Below are positions 35,282 to 43,851 of a DNA stretch of 64,000 nt, piece after piece. The stretch covers positions 1 through 64,000 of the forward strand of contig JAZKDW010000030.1 of the NCBI GenBank assembly GCA_040387375.1. The letters are read 5' to 3'. This stretch comes from JAZKDW01 sp040387375. GTDB lineage: Bacteria > Pseudomonadota > Gammaproteobacteria > Burkholderiales > Burkholderiaceae_D. Each line of letters opens with the position of its first letter. Within the stretch, counting starts at the first letter, position 1. The position numbers and the translations under genes were made by a program. A model generated the notes under the pieces. The model had not been told where the DNA came from. It worked only from the letters and a program-made list of their open reading frames with translations, and ran no database searches.

Positions 35282-35437
35282 ATGGGGCTGCTCGAGCGTG
35301 AAGGCGATTTGTTGCTCGATGACGAAGCCGCGCGGCGAATTCTGGCTCGAGTCGCAAATTATGTATTCGTTACCGGCGAACGCCTCGAATACAATAACGT
35401 TTTTGAGCTTTCCCCTTTGCTTATCACTGAGCGCTGA
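35282..35437 (+). CDS. Small hypothetical ORF, 51 aa
   Basis: An ATG preceded by AAAGGGA opens a 51-codon frame (MGLLEREGDLLLDDEAARRI, ending LLITER) with no rare-codon or low-complexity look. I do not recognise the family. The sequence is acidic, helical and could be the C-terminal remnant of a larger protein. It is the only coding candidate in the 364 bp between the GntR gene and mutS. Confidence 0.35.
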   Translation: MGLLEREGDLLLDDEAARRILARVANYVFVTGERLEYNNVFELSPLLITER

Positions 35438-35587
35438 CGATTTACAATGTTCATTTTGTAAATGATGTCTTGATTCAGCGAAATCTTCATCTTATGGCTC
35501 TTCCTCGACTAACGGAAAAGGGGGGAGTAAAACAGGTCAAAAAAGATTGTCGGAACTCACTTGGAATTATGTAACTCATTGAAAAAT

Positions 35588-38254
35588 ATGGAAATAACCT
35601 CGCCGACCGTGGCAGGACAAAAACACACCCCGATGATGCAGCAGTATTCCGCCATCAAAGCCGACCATCCGGACACCTTGCTGTTTTACCGGATGGGCGA
35701 CTTTTACGAGCTGTTCTTCGACGACGCCGAGAAAGCTTCGCGCCTGCTCGGGATCACGCTGACCCAGCGCGGCAGTTCCAATGGCGCACCGATCAAAATG
35801 GCCGGTGTCCCCTTTCACGCCGCCGACCAGTATTTGTCGAAACTCGTCAAGCTGGGTGAGTCGGTTGCCATTTGCGAGCAGATAGGCGACCCGGCGACCA
35901 GCAAGGGACCGGTCGAACGCAAGGTCTTGCGTGTCATCACGCCCGGCACACTGACCGATTCGGACCTGTTGCCGGAGAAATCCGAACGCCCGTTGCTGGC
36001 GCTGTGCACAGTCACGCAGCGCAAAACCGTCACCGTGGGGCTGGCATGGCTGTCACTGGCCAGCGGGTCACTGAAGCTGATGGAGTTTTCCGGCGATGCG
36101 AAGTCGTTCGAGACCCGCCTGAAGCAGGAACTGGAGCGCATCGCGCCGGCGGAAATCCTGACCTGCGGCGACGACGAATCGCCCATGTTCCCGGTCTCGG
36201 GCAAGGCGACCCTGGTGCCGGCCTGGCACTTTGACGTTCCGAGCGGTGAAAAGGCATTACTCGACCAACTGGCCGCCGCGACGCTCACCGGATTTGGCGC
36301 CGAGGGCCTGGGCGCGGCAGTCGGCTCTGCCGGCGCTTTGCTGCGTTATGCCCAATCGACCCAGGGCAAAGGCTTGCAGCACGTGCGCACGCTCACGGTC
36401 GAGTCGGAAAACGAATTCATCGGACTTGATGCGGCGACCAGGCGCAATCTCGAATTGACCGAAACGCTGCGCGGACAAGAGGCATCCTCTTCTGCGCCCA
36501 CGCTGTTTTCATTGCTAGATCATTGCCGCACCGCGATGGGCTCGCGCCTGTTGCGGCACTGGCTGCATCATGCCCGGCGCGACCAGAAAATTGCCCATGC
36601 GCGTCATGCGGCGATCAACGCGCTGATGCGCACCGACGTGTGTTCGGGCTTGTCCACCACGCTGGCTTCGGTGCCGGATATCGAGCGCATCACCACACGC
36701 ATCGCGCTGATGTCCGCGCGTCCGCGCGACCTGGCGGGCATGCGCAACGGCTTGCAGCAATTGCCTTCGCTGCGTGCCTACGTCGCCCTGTGCGAGAGGG
36801 ATGCGGAGGCGCCCTTGCTGAAGGCTATTCGCGAAGCGCTTGCGACACCAGTCGCATGCCTGGACCTGATCGAGCGTGCGGTCACGCCCGAACCGGCGGC
36901 GATGGTGCGCGACGGCGGTGTGATTGCGCGCGGCTTCGATGCCGAACTGGATGAATTGCGCGGGCTTTCCGAAAATGCAGGGCAGTTCCTGCTCGATCTG
37001 GAGACGCGCGAACGGGCCCGCACCGGCATCGCCAATCTGCGCGTGGAGTACAACAAGGTGCATGGCTTTTATATCGAAGTCACGCACGGCCAGACCGACA
37101 AGGTGCCCGACGACTATCGCCGCCGGCAGACACTGAAGAATGCCGAGCGCTACATTACGCCGGAATTGAAGGCGTTCGAAGACAAGGCGCTGTCCGCGCA
37201 GGAGCGTGCGCTGGCCCGCGAAAAAGCCCTGTACGAAAAGCTGCTGCAGGATCTGGCGCCGCATATCGGCACCCTCCAGACCATTGCCCAGGGCCTGGCG
37301 CAACTTGACACCCTGGTAGCGCTGGCCGACCATGCGCTGCGCCACAACTGGTGCGCGCCGCAACTGGTCGGGGAACCGATGATCAACATCGAGCAGGGCC
37401 GCCATCCGGTGGTGGAAAATGCCATCGAACGTTTTATCGCCAATGACTGCGCCCTCGGCGCCGACAGCAAGCTGCTGCTGATCACCGGCCCGAACATGGG
37501 CGGCAAATCAACCTACATGCGGCAGGTGGCGCTGATCACGCTGCTGGCCTACATGGGCAGCTTTGTGCCGGCGGCCAGCGCGACGATTGGTCCGATCGAT
37601 CGTATTTACACCCGTATCGGCGCCGCCGACGACCTGGCGGGCGGGCGCTCGACCTTCATGGTCGAGATGACCGAGTCCGCCGCGATCCTGAACGGCGCGA
37701 CCGAAAATTCGCTGGTGTTGATGGATGAAGTCGGACGCGGCACGTCCACCTTCGACGGCCTGGCCCTGGCATGGGCGATCGCCAGGCATCTGATCGACAA
37801 TACAAAAAGCTTCACGCTGTTCGCCACGCATTATTTTGAACTGACGCAATTGCCCGACCTGCATCCGTCGGCGGCCAACGTGCATCTGTCCGCGGTGGAG
37901 CACAAGGACAAGATCGTGTTCCTGCACGCGGTGCAGCCGGGACCGGCGTCGCAAAGCTACGGATTGCAAGTGGCGCAGCTTGCCGGAGTGCCGCAGTCGG
38001 TCATCCGCGCCGCGCGCAAACATCTGGCGGCACTGGAAGCGCAGTCACTGCAACCCACACCGCAATTTGATTTGTTTGCCACTTCAATGTCGAGCCAGCA
38101 GGAAGCCGAGCCGGAAATAACGAAGCAAAATGAAGCGTTCGCTGACGTAGCGGAAGCATTGGCAACGATCGATCCGGATGCGCTTACGCCGCGCGAAGCG
38201 CTGCAGGCGCTGTATCGATTGAAGCAGTTGGCGGAGCCTCAGGCAATTCAATGA
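35588..38254 (+). CDS. mutS: DNA mismatch repair protein MutS
   Basis: MutS recognises mismatches and starts methyl-directed repair with MutL. I use the ATG at 35588 (MEITSPTVAGQKHTPMMQQY); a TTG at 35561 is possible, and no strong ribosome site decides. The 888-residue protein has the mismatch-reading Phe-x-Glu motif in RMGDFYELFFDDAEKA, connector, lever and clamp domains, Walker A ITGPNMGGKSTYMRQ, Walker B LVLMDEVGRGTSTFDG and the C-terminal HTH dimer region. It is full length. Its stop overlaps the start of the next gene (ATGA). Confidence 0.97.
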   Translation: MEITSPTVAGQKHTPMMQQYSAIKADHPDTLLFYRMGDFYELFFDDAEKASRLLGITLTQRGSSNGAPIKMAGVPFHAADQYLSKLVKLGESVAICEQIGDPATSKGPVERKVLRVITPGTLTDSDLLPEKSERPLLALCTVTQRKTVTVGLAWLSLASGSLKLMEFSGDAKSFETRLKQELERIAPAEILTCGDDESPMFPVSGKATLVPAWHFDVPSGEKALLDQLAAATLTGFGAEGLGAAVGSAGALLRYAQSTQGKGLQHVRTLTVESENEFIGLDAATRRNLELTETLRGQEASSSAPTLFSLLDHCRTAMGSRLLRHWLHHARRDQKIAHARHAAINALMRTDVCSGLSTTLASVPDIERITTRIALMSARPRDLAGMRNGLQQLPSLRAYVALCERDAEAPLLKAIREALATPVACLDLIERAVTPEPAAMVRDGGVIARGFDAELDELRGLSENAGQFLLDLETRERARTGIANLRVEYNKVHGFYIEVTHGQTDKVPDDYRRRQTLKNAERYITPELKAFEDKALSAQERALAREKALYEKLLQDLAPHIGTLQTIAQGLAQLDTLVALADHALRHNWCAPQLVGEPMINIEQGRHPVVENAIERFIANDCALGADSKLLLITGPNMGGKSTYMRQVALITLLAYMGSFVPAASATIGPIDRIYTRIGAADDLAGGRSTFMVEMTESAAILNGATENSLVLMDEVGRGTSTFDGLALAWAIARHLIDNTKSFTLFATHYFELTQLPDLHPSAANVHLSAVEHKDKIVFLHAVQPGPASQSYGLQVAQLAGVPQSVIRAARKHLAALEAQSLQPTPQFDLFATSMSSQQEAEPEITKQNEAFADVAEALATIDPDALTPREALQALYRLKQLAEPQAIQ

Positions 38255-39204
38255 AAAGAAATTTACGGTTGGTCGGAAGCCTGCTTGGTTTTTGCATGAT
38301 GCTGCAAGCATGCTCCGCATGGGCGCAGCCAAATGAATTCAGTTTTGGTGTAATCGCCGGTGGATCGGCGAAAAACGCAAACCGATCCGGGTTGGCGCGC
38401 GCAATCGCGGATACGGATGCCGACAATCTTGCTTTTGTGGTTGCCAACGGCATCAAATCCGGCGATGAGGCCTGTAGCGACAGGTTATATGCCGAGCGCA
38501 AGACGATGCTCGATGAAGCCAAGAATGGGGTGATATTGTCATTGGCCGCAAGTGACTGGGCCAACTGCAAAAAGAGCGATGGCAAGTCCGCCGCGGTGGA
38601 GCGTTTGAGCCGATTGCGGGAGGTATTTTTTGAAGACGAGTTCTCGCTTGGCAGCACCAGGATTCCCGTGGTGCGCCAGTCGAGCACGCCGAAATTTCGC
38701 AGCTATAGCGAAAACACACGCTGGGAACTGGACAATATTCTGTTCGCGACGATCAATCTGCCCGCGAACAATAACCACTATCTCGCCGAAGCAGGCCGCA
38801 ACAGCGAGTTCGAGGACAGGCTGATTGCCAACCAGGATTGGCTGCAGCGTGTTTTCATGTTCGCCATCCACAAAAAACTGGACGGCCTTGTGCTGTTCAG
38901 CGACGGTAACCCATTCCTGTCCGCATCATCCGCAGGATCGGAAAATGCGCGGAGCAAACGGGATGGCTTCGCCGAAACCCGGCAACAGATCGCGCGGCTG
39001 GCGGCGAAGTTTCCAGGCAAGGTGTTAATAGTGACTGCACAAAAGAGCGGCGCGCCATCCGCGTCCAGCCGTATTATCTGGCGCAACAATATCGGGATAC
39101 TGGAGGCAGGATCGGGCTTGGCAAAAATTACCTCGGACCCCGCCGCTTCCCGGCTATTTTCGGTCAGCGGCGAAACAGTCATGACGAAAAATGCGCGGCG
39201 GTAG
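38251..39204 (+). CDS. Exported hypothetical protein coupled to mutS
   Basis: This is a 317-residue protein with a signal peptide (MKRNLRLVGSLLGFCMMLQACSAWA). The mature part (FGVIAGGSAKNANRSGLARAI, LAFVVANGIKSGDEACSDRLY, LFATINLPANNNHYL) has the look of a degenerate metallophosphoesterase-like alpha/beta fold, but the metal-binding His and Asp motifs are not visible. It overlaps the mutS stop by 4 bp and so is translationally coupled to it. I do not know its function; a periplasmic role alongside mutS is odd. Confidence 0.75.
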   Translation: MKRNLRLVGSLLGFCMMLQACSAWAQPNEFSFGVIAGGSAKNANRSGLARAIADTDADNLAFVVANGIKSGDEACSDRLYAERKTMLDEAKNGVILSLAASDWANCKKSDGKSAAVERLSRLREVFFEDEFSLGSTRIPVVRQSSTPKFRSYSENTRWELDNILFATINLPANNNHYLAEAGRNSEFEDRLIANQDWLQRVFMFAIHKKLDGLVLFSDGNPFLSASSAGSENARSKRDGFAETRQQIARLAAKFPGKVLIVTAQKSGAPSASSRIIWRNNIGILEAGSGLAKITSDPAASRLFSVSGETVMTKNARR

Positions 39205-39233
39205 AATGATTTCTAACGCCGGCTGAAATCCGG

Positions 39234-39773
39234 TCAGTGGATCGGATGGCTCCGGTAATGGTCGCCTTCTTCGTCATCCGGACTTTCATGATGATGCCCG
39301 TGCGCGCCGTGCACATGTTCATGCGTGATTTCTTCATCACTGGCGGCGCGGACTTCCGCAACATTCAGCGTAAAGCGCAGCGCCATGCCGGCAAGCGGAT
39401 GATTGCCATCCAAAACCACCTTGTCATCGGCAATGTCGGTCACCGTGAAAATCATCGCCTGCTCATCCTCATCGCTGGAATCGGGCATGCCTTCAAACTG
39501 CATGCCGACTTCAAGCGGTGTTGGCAAGCGATCGCGCGGCTCGACCTTGACGAGGTCGGCATCGTATTCGCCGAACGCATCCTCGGGCTCCACCTGAATC
39601 GTCGTTTCGTAACCGACGTCCTGGCCGTCAAGCGCCTCTTCGATTTTCGGCAACGTGTTCTCATAACCGCCGTGCAGGTAAACCATCGGATCACGGCTCT
39701 CTTCGATCAGATTGTCTTGCGCATCTGATAATTTGTAATTCACGGTAACCACCGTATTTTTGGCAATCTTCAT
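39234..39773 (-). CDS. slyD: FKBP-type peptidyl-prolyl isomerase SlyD
   Basis: SlyD is a cytoplasmic prolyl isomerase/chaperone and metal carrier for hydrogenase and Ni enzymes. The ATG at 39773 (MKIAKNTVVTVNYKL) has AAAGGA at good spacing. The two ATGs further upstream in the same frame are too close to it. The 179-residue protein has the split FKBP domain with the insert-in-flap chaperone domain (about 75-125) and ends in a His/Glu/Asp-rich metal-binding tail (HEHVHGAHGHHHESPDDEE). Confidence 0.92.
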   Translation of the reverse strand: MKIAKNTVVTVNYKLSDAQDNLIEESRDPMVYLHGGYENTLPKIEEALDGQDVGYETTIQVEPEDAFGEYDADLVKVEPRDRLPTPLEVGMQFEGMPDSSDEDEQAMIFTVTDIADDKVVLDGNHPLAGMALRFTLNVAEVRAASDEEITHEHVHGAHGHHHESPDDEEGDHYRSHPIH

Positions 39774-39878
39774 GGCCATTCCTTTCATTTGTTGTCGGAC
39801 AAATTATACCCGTCTAAAAAGGATCGGAATTTGAATAAGACAAAAGAACGGGCGCCGGGGTTCTGTGCTTTAGCTCGC

Positions 39879-39884
39879 TATAAT
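39879..39884 (+). promoter_or_regulatory. Candidate -10 element of the JmjC gene
   Basis: A perfect TATAAT in the context CGCTATAAT ends only 6 bp before the ATG of the JmjC gene, which itself has no ribosome-binding sequence. If used, transcription would begin at or next to the ATG, giving a leaderless mRNA. No clear -35 is visible, so this is tentative. Confidence 0.4.
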
Positions 39885-39890
39885 ACGGCC

Positions 39891-41012
39891 ATGAAAAAAA
39901 CCCCTCTGCTTGGCGGCCTGACGCCGACCGAATTCCTGCGCGATTACTGGCACAAGAAACCGCTCCTGATCCGCCAGGCTCTGCCAGGCTTCCAGCCCTT
40001 GCTCTCGCGGGACGCGTTATTTGACCTGGCATCGCAAGACGATGTCGAATCCCGCGTGGTGACCCATTTCGGCGAACAATGGAAAATGGAAAACGGCCCG
40101 GCCGCCAGGCTGCCATCAGTCAAGCAGAAGGACTGGACCCTGCTCGTGCAGGGCGTGAACCTGCATGACGCTGCTGCCGATGCGCTGTTGCGGCAATTCC
40201 GCTTTATCCCGGATACGCGGCTGGATGATCTGATGATCAGTTACGCGACTGATGCTGGCGGTGTCGGTCCGCACTTCGATTCCTATGATGTATTTTTGCT
40301 GCAGGCGCAAGGCCGGCGGCGCTGGCGCATCGGCCCGCAGAAGGATCTGTCGCTGGTAGAAGGTGCGCCGCTGAAAATTCTGCAAAATTTTCAGCATGAG
40401 CAGGAGTTTGTGCTTGAGCCTGGCGATATGCTGTATCTGCCGCCGCATTATGCGCATGAGGGCGTGGCCGAAGGTGAGTGCATGACTTATTCGATCGGCT
40501 TCCGCTCGCCTTCGTACCAGGAGCTGGGCGAGGCTTTCCTGCAATTCATGGCGGATTCGATCGATCTGCCGGGGCGTTATGCAGATCCGGATCTGAAGCC
40601 GGCAAAACACCCGGCCGAAATCAGTCTCCCGATGTTGTCCGCAATCGCGGGACAACTGGCCAATGTCCAGTTCACCAAAGATGACATCACCATTTTCATA
40701 GGGCAATATCTCTCGGAGCCGAAAGCGAATGTCTATTTCGATCCCCCGGCCCGCCCGCTTACTCTTCAACGGTTTACGCAAAGCGCCACCAGGCGCGGTG
40801 TCACCCTATCGCGCAAAACCCAGATGCTGTACCGGGGAAAACATGTTTTCATCAATGGCGAATCGTTCGCAATCGGTAGCGCGGACAAAACATCGCTGCT
40901 CGCATTAGCCAATGAACGTTCGCTCGATGGCGCAAGCATTGCCAGGGGATCCGCGGACGTGCTGGAAGCCCTGCATACCTGGTATCAGGATGGCTGGCTT
41001 CATTTGGGTTGA
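39891..41012 (+). CDS. roxA: JmjC/cupin ribosomal oxygenase (RoxA/YcfD-like)
   Basis: This is a 2-oxoglutarate/Fe(II) hydroxylase. The E. coli homologue hydroxylates an arginine of ribosomal protein L16. The 373-residue product starts MKKTPLLGGLTPTEFLRDYW and carries the iron triad His128-x-Asp130 (GPHFDSYD) and His189 (YLPPHYAHEG), plus the oxoglutarate-binding region RRRWRIG. The C-terminal winged-helix domain follows. Length and motifs fit RoxA. The assignment of the L16 substrate rests on family knowledge. Confidence 0.88.
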   Translation: MKKTPLLGGLTPTEFLRDYWHKKPLLIRQALPGFQPLLSRDALFDLASQDDVESRVVTHFGEQWKMENGPAARLPSVKQKDWTLLVQGVNLHDAAADALLRQFRFIPDTRLDDLMISYATDAGGVGPHFDSYDVFLLQAQGRRRWRIGPQKDLSLVEGAPLKILQNFQHEQEFVLEPGDMLYLPPHYAHEGVAEGECMTYSIGFRSPSYQELGEAFLQFMADSIDLPGRYADPDLKPAKHPAEISLPMLSAIAGQLANVQFTKDDITIFIGQYLSEPKANVYFDPPARPLTLQRFTQSATRRGVTLSRKTQMLYRGKHVFINGESFAIGSADKTSLLALANERSLDGASIARGSADVLEALHTWYQDGWLHLG

Positions 41013-41194
41013 TTTTTATGCAGGGCCATCACGGACGAGATAAACAATAGTATCGAAAACCTGTTGAAGCCCGGGTCCCCTTCTCCAGCCACGCGAGGCT
41101 GCAGAATGAGGGGGTGTGCGGCATGGCAATCCCGCCAGGGCTACAAATCGCTTACCCATTGGCAAATCTGTTATGCGCTCTGCAAAAAAGCCGC

Positions 41195-41200
41195 TATAAT
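41195..41200 (+). promoter_or_regulatory. Candidate -10 element of the lipoprotein gene
   Basis: TATAAT in the context CGCTATAATCGC lies 132 bp upstream of the lipoprotein ATG and would give a leader of about 125 nt. There is no good -35. It is the only strong promoter-like word in the 319-bp region 41013-41331, which otherwise holds the palindrome at 41276. Confidence 0.4.
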
Positions 41201-41275
41201 CGCGGGCTAGGAATCTTCATTGTGTGGCACCGCACCAATTGGTTCGGGAAACCAGGGAAGAAAACCTATAGAGCG

Positions 41276-41293
41276 ATAATTACCGGTAATTAT
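41276..41293. promoter_or_regulatory. 18-bp perfect palindrome in the lipoprotein leader
   Basis: ATAATTACCGGTAATTAT is a perfect 18-bp palindrome 39 bp before the lipoprotein start codon. It may be a regulator-binding site or an RNA hairpin affecting translation. No regulator gene is adjacent. Confidence 0.45.
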
Positions 41294-41331
41294 TCATCGC
41301 AAAATTTTTGATTATTTTTGAAGGAAAACTC

Positions 41332-41640
41332 ATGAAAAAAACATTGTTGATCGCATCCCTGTTGGCTGTTGCTCTGGCTGCTTGCACCAAAAAAGAAGAA
41401 ACCGCAGTTGTCGTTCCTGCTGCTTCCGCTCCAGTAGCTTCGGCTCCTGCTGCAGCACCAGCTCCAGCTGCAGCTCCAGCTGTTGTTGCAGCTGATGCTG
41501 CTTCGGCTGCTGCTTCGGCTGCTGCTTCGGCTGCAGGCGCTGCTAACGCTGCTGCCGCAGGTGCTGCTTCTGCTGCTTCCGCTGCTGTTGACGCTGCTAA
41601 AGCAGCTGCTTCGGCTGGCGCTCCTGCAGCTAGCAAGTAA
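41332..41640 (+). CDS. Small Ala-rich lipoprotein
   Basis: This is a 102-residue predicted lipoprotein. The ATG at 41332 has AAGGA upstream. The signal peptide MKKTLLIASLLAVALAA ends in a lipobox (LAAC, Cys18 or thereabouts), followed by TKKEET and then almost only Ala with Ser, Pro and Val in short runs (AASAPVASAPAAAPAPAAAP, then AASAAASAAASAAGAA). The tail could form a long helix or wall-spanning spacer. No domain is recognisable. A strong terminator follows, so it is an independent, probably well expressed unit. Confidence 0.8.
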   Translation: MKKTLLIASLLAVALAACTKKEETAVVVPAASAPVASAPAAAPAPAAAPAVVAADAASAAASAAASAAGAANAAAAGAASAASAAVDAAKAAASAGAPAASK

Positions 41641-41715
41641 TCAACAGTTGCTTGTTTCAAAGCCGACTCGCAAATTAGCATTGCCAGAAATGGCTTGAGC
41701 TGATGAGTCGGTGTT

Positions 41716-41754
41716 AAAGCGGGTTCACATCCTATGTGAACCCGCTTTTTTTTC
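41716..41754 (+). terminator. Terminator of the lipoprotein gene
   Basis: A 13-bp stem (AGCGGGTTCACAT/ATGTGAACCCGCT) with a 3-nt loop is followed by eight T. It is one of the strongest intrinsic terminators in the window. Confidence 0.92.
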
Positions 41755-41794
41755 GTCCGATTTTTCGTCCGATAACAGATGACGCAAGTTCGGT

Positions 41795-42574
41795 CTAGGC
41801 TGCCAATTCCACCCAGTCAAACCCGTCTTCCTGGCATGCGATCATCACTTCAGCCGGATGTGAACCGAGCGCACTGCACAAGGCCGCCCGTGCCAGCGCC
41901 GCTGTATTGTTGTGTTTGCTCAAATGCGCGCCAACCACACGTTTTAATCGCGACTGATCGAGAGCGGCGAGGATTTCTGAGCTGGCATCATTGGACAGGT
42001 GGCCGTATGCGCCACCGATACGCTGCTTGAGAGACGGCGGATAACGTGAATCCGCCAACATTTGACGGTCGTGATTACATTCCAGCATCAGCGCGTCACA
42101 CCCGCTCAAGACCTGCACCAGATGTGGTGTTGATTGACCCGCATCGGTCAACACGCCCAGTTTTACCTGGCCATTGCTGGCGACATATTGGATGGGCTCG
42201 CGCGCATCATGCGGCACGGTATAGGGGATTAATTCAAGATCGCCAATGGCCAGCTTATCGCCGTCCCGGCACAGATGGAAGGTGACGCCGCTGCAGTCCT
42301 TGCGAACGGCCTGGTAGGTACCGAAACTCAGCCACACTGGAATATCATGGCGGCGCGCAAATTTGAAAACGCCGCCGACGTGGTCCCCATGCTCATGCGT
42401 GACCACAATACCGGACAGGTCCGACGGCCCCATCCCCAGGCGGGCCAGGCGCCGTTCGGTTTCCCGAATGCCGAATCCGCAATCCAGCATGACAGTGGTG
42501 CGTGTCGTGCCGGAAGCGGTGGAGATCAGCAGCGCGTTGCCGTCGCTGCCGCTGCCTAAGCTAGCAAATTTCAA
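41795..42574 (-). CDS. MBL-fold metallo-hydrolase (YycJ/WalJ-like)
   Basis: This is a 259-residue metallo-beta-lactamase-fold protein. It starts MKFASLGSGSDGNALLI and has the dinuclear-metal motif THEHGDH (about residues 59-65), a later ligand His in PHDA, the DAG motif and HLSKHNN near the end. The pattern is that of YycJ/WalJ exonuclease-like proteins. It is the last gene of the trpS/dapA/bamC group, 36 bp after bamC. Confidence 0.88.
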   Translation of the reverse strand: MKFASLGSGSDGNALLISTASGTTRTTVMLDCGFGIRETERRLARLGMGPSDLSGIVVTHEHGDHVGGVFKFARRHDIPVWLSFGTYQAVRKDCSGVTFHLCRDGDKLAIGDLELIPYTVPHDAREPIQYVASNGQVKLGVLTDAGQSTPHLVQVLSGCDALMLECNHDRQMLADSRYPPSLKQRIGGAYGHLSNDASSEILAALDQSRLKRVVGAHLSKHNNTAALARAALCSALGSHPAEVMIACQEDGFDWVELAA

Positions 42575-42610
42575 TGACTGCTTGACGATTCATGACGGTG
42601 ATTACAATTT

Positions 42611-43759
42611 CTATTTCAGCTGCTCGTTCAACAAGGCAAGAATCTTGTCCGCGCTTTGCGAGCCTTCCTGGCGGCCTTCATTATTGAGGACGGCAATCCG
42701 GCTGGCCGAATTATCGCCTTTGACAGACACGCGGTAACGTTGCGCCTGCTTGGCCTTGTCGTCGCTTGAACCGAACGTGAACAAGCGGGCGAAGAAACCT
42801 TTGTTTTCTGTCTTGCTCTTCGCATCTTCATTCTGGTCGACATAACGGACAAAATACAGTCCCTGCGTCCGGTCACGGTCTTCTACCGTGAAGCCGACGC
42901 GATCCAGCGCCAGACCGACCCGGCGCCAGGCGCGATCAAAACCTTCTTCAACCTCGACATGCGCGCCGCTGCCGTCTTTTACCAGCTTGGCCCGTGCCTG
43001 AGTCGGGCCTGAATTGGCAATCGCGGCTTTCGCACGGCCTTCCTCGACACCGAGACGCGCCATCAGCCGGCCCAGAAATTCAGCTTCGAGTTCAGGATCG
43101 GAAGGACGCGAAGTCCATATGGTGCTGTCTTTCAGGTTGCCGCTGACGACCTCGGTCGCACCGCGGTGACTGATATAAACTTCTGTCGAGCCATCGGCAT
43201 TGCGTTCCAGGCGGGTGCGGAATTTATCACGCTCACCAGTGGAATACAGGGAATCGAGGACCCGGCCCAAGGTGTTGCGAATGAAATCCTGCGGTATTTT
43301 GGCGCGGTTTTCAGCCCAGTCGGTTTCCATCACGCCGGCTTCGGGTGTCTCCAGATTGATGAGGAAACCGGAATCCTGCCAAAAATCCTTGATCTGCGGC
43401 CACAACAGCTCTGGCGATTGTTTGATCACCATCCAGCGTTGATTGCCGGCGCGTTCGATACGCGCCTCGGCTGTGATTTTAGGAGCAATTACAACAGCGG
43501 CTGCGGCGGGCGCAGCGCTTTGCTGCAGGTTAAAACCCGACGCAGTAGCGGTGCCACGATTGGTTTCGACGACTGCATAACGATTTTCGCGCTGCAGTTG
43601 TGTCAGATCGGGAGGCACTTCCAGCGACGGGGCTTTTCCTGCGCTTTTATAATCGATGCGGTCGGGCTCCATCAAGGAGTTGACTGAACTGCAACCTGCC
43701 AGGCCAACCAGTGCAAGCGCGTAAATAATGCGACGAGGAGCGATGCTGCGTTGAGCCAT
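42611..43759 (-). CDS. bamC: Outer membrane assembly lipoprotein BamC
   Basis: BamC (NlpB) is a lipoprotein of the BAM complex that inserts beta-barrel proteins in the outer membrane. I start it at the ATG at 43759 (MAQRSIAPRRIIYALALVGL), giving a signal peptide with lipobox LAGC. The unstructured N-terminal part with the BamD-binding segment (DRIDYKSAGKAPSLEVPPDLTQL) is well conserved. Two helix-grip domains follow (RWMVIKQSPELLWPQIKDFW and the later DRAWRRVGLALDRVGFTVEDRDR). It lies next to dapA, the ancestral dapA-nlpB order. Confidence 0.92.
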   Translation of the reverse strand: MAQRSIAPRRIIYALALVGLAGCSSVNSLMEPDRIDYKSAGKAPSLEVPPDLTQLQRENRYAVVETNRGTATASGFNLQQSAAPAAAAVVIAPKITAEARIERAGNQRWMVIKQSPELLWPQIKDFWQDSGFLINLETPEAGVMETDWAENRAKIPQDFIRNTLGRVLDSLYSTGERDKFRTRLERNADGSTEVYISHRGATEVVSGNLKDSTIWTSRPSDPELEAEFLGRLMARLGVEEGRAKAAIANSGPTQARAKLVKDGSGAHVEVEEGFDRAWRRVGLALDRVGFTVEDRDRTQGLYFVRYVDQNEDAKSKTENKGFFARLFTFGSSDDKAKQAQRYRVSVKGDNSASRIAVLNNEGRQEGSQSADKILALLNEQLK

Positions 43760-43851
43760 GTGTGGGTTCTTCCGAATAGTCATGTCGATACTGAATGAAA
43801 ATATGTTCAGGCTTTGGCGCAGGTTAAAAATATCGAATAAAGCGCCGGCGC

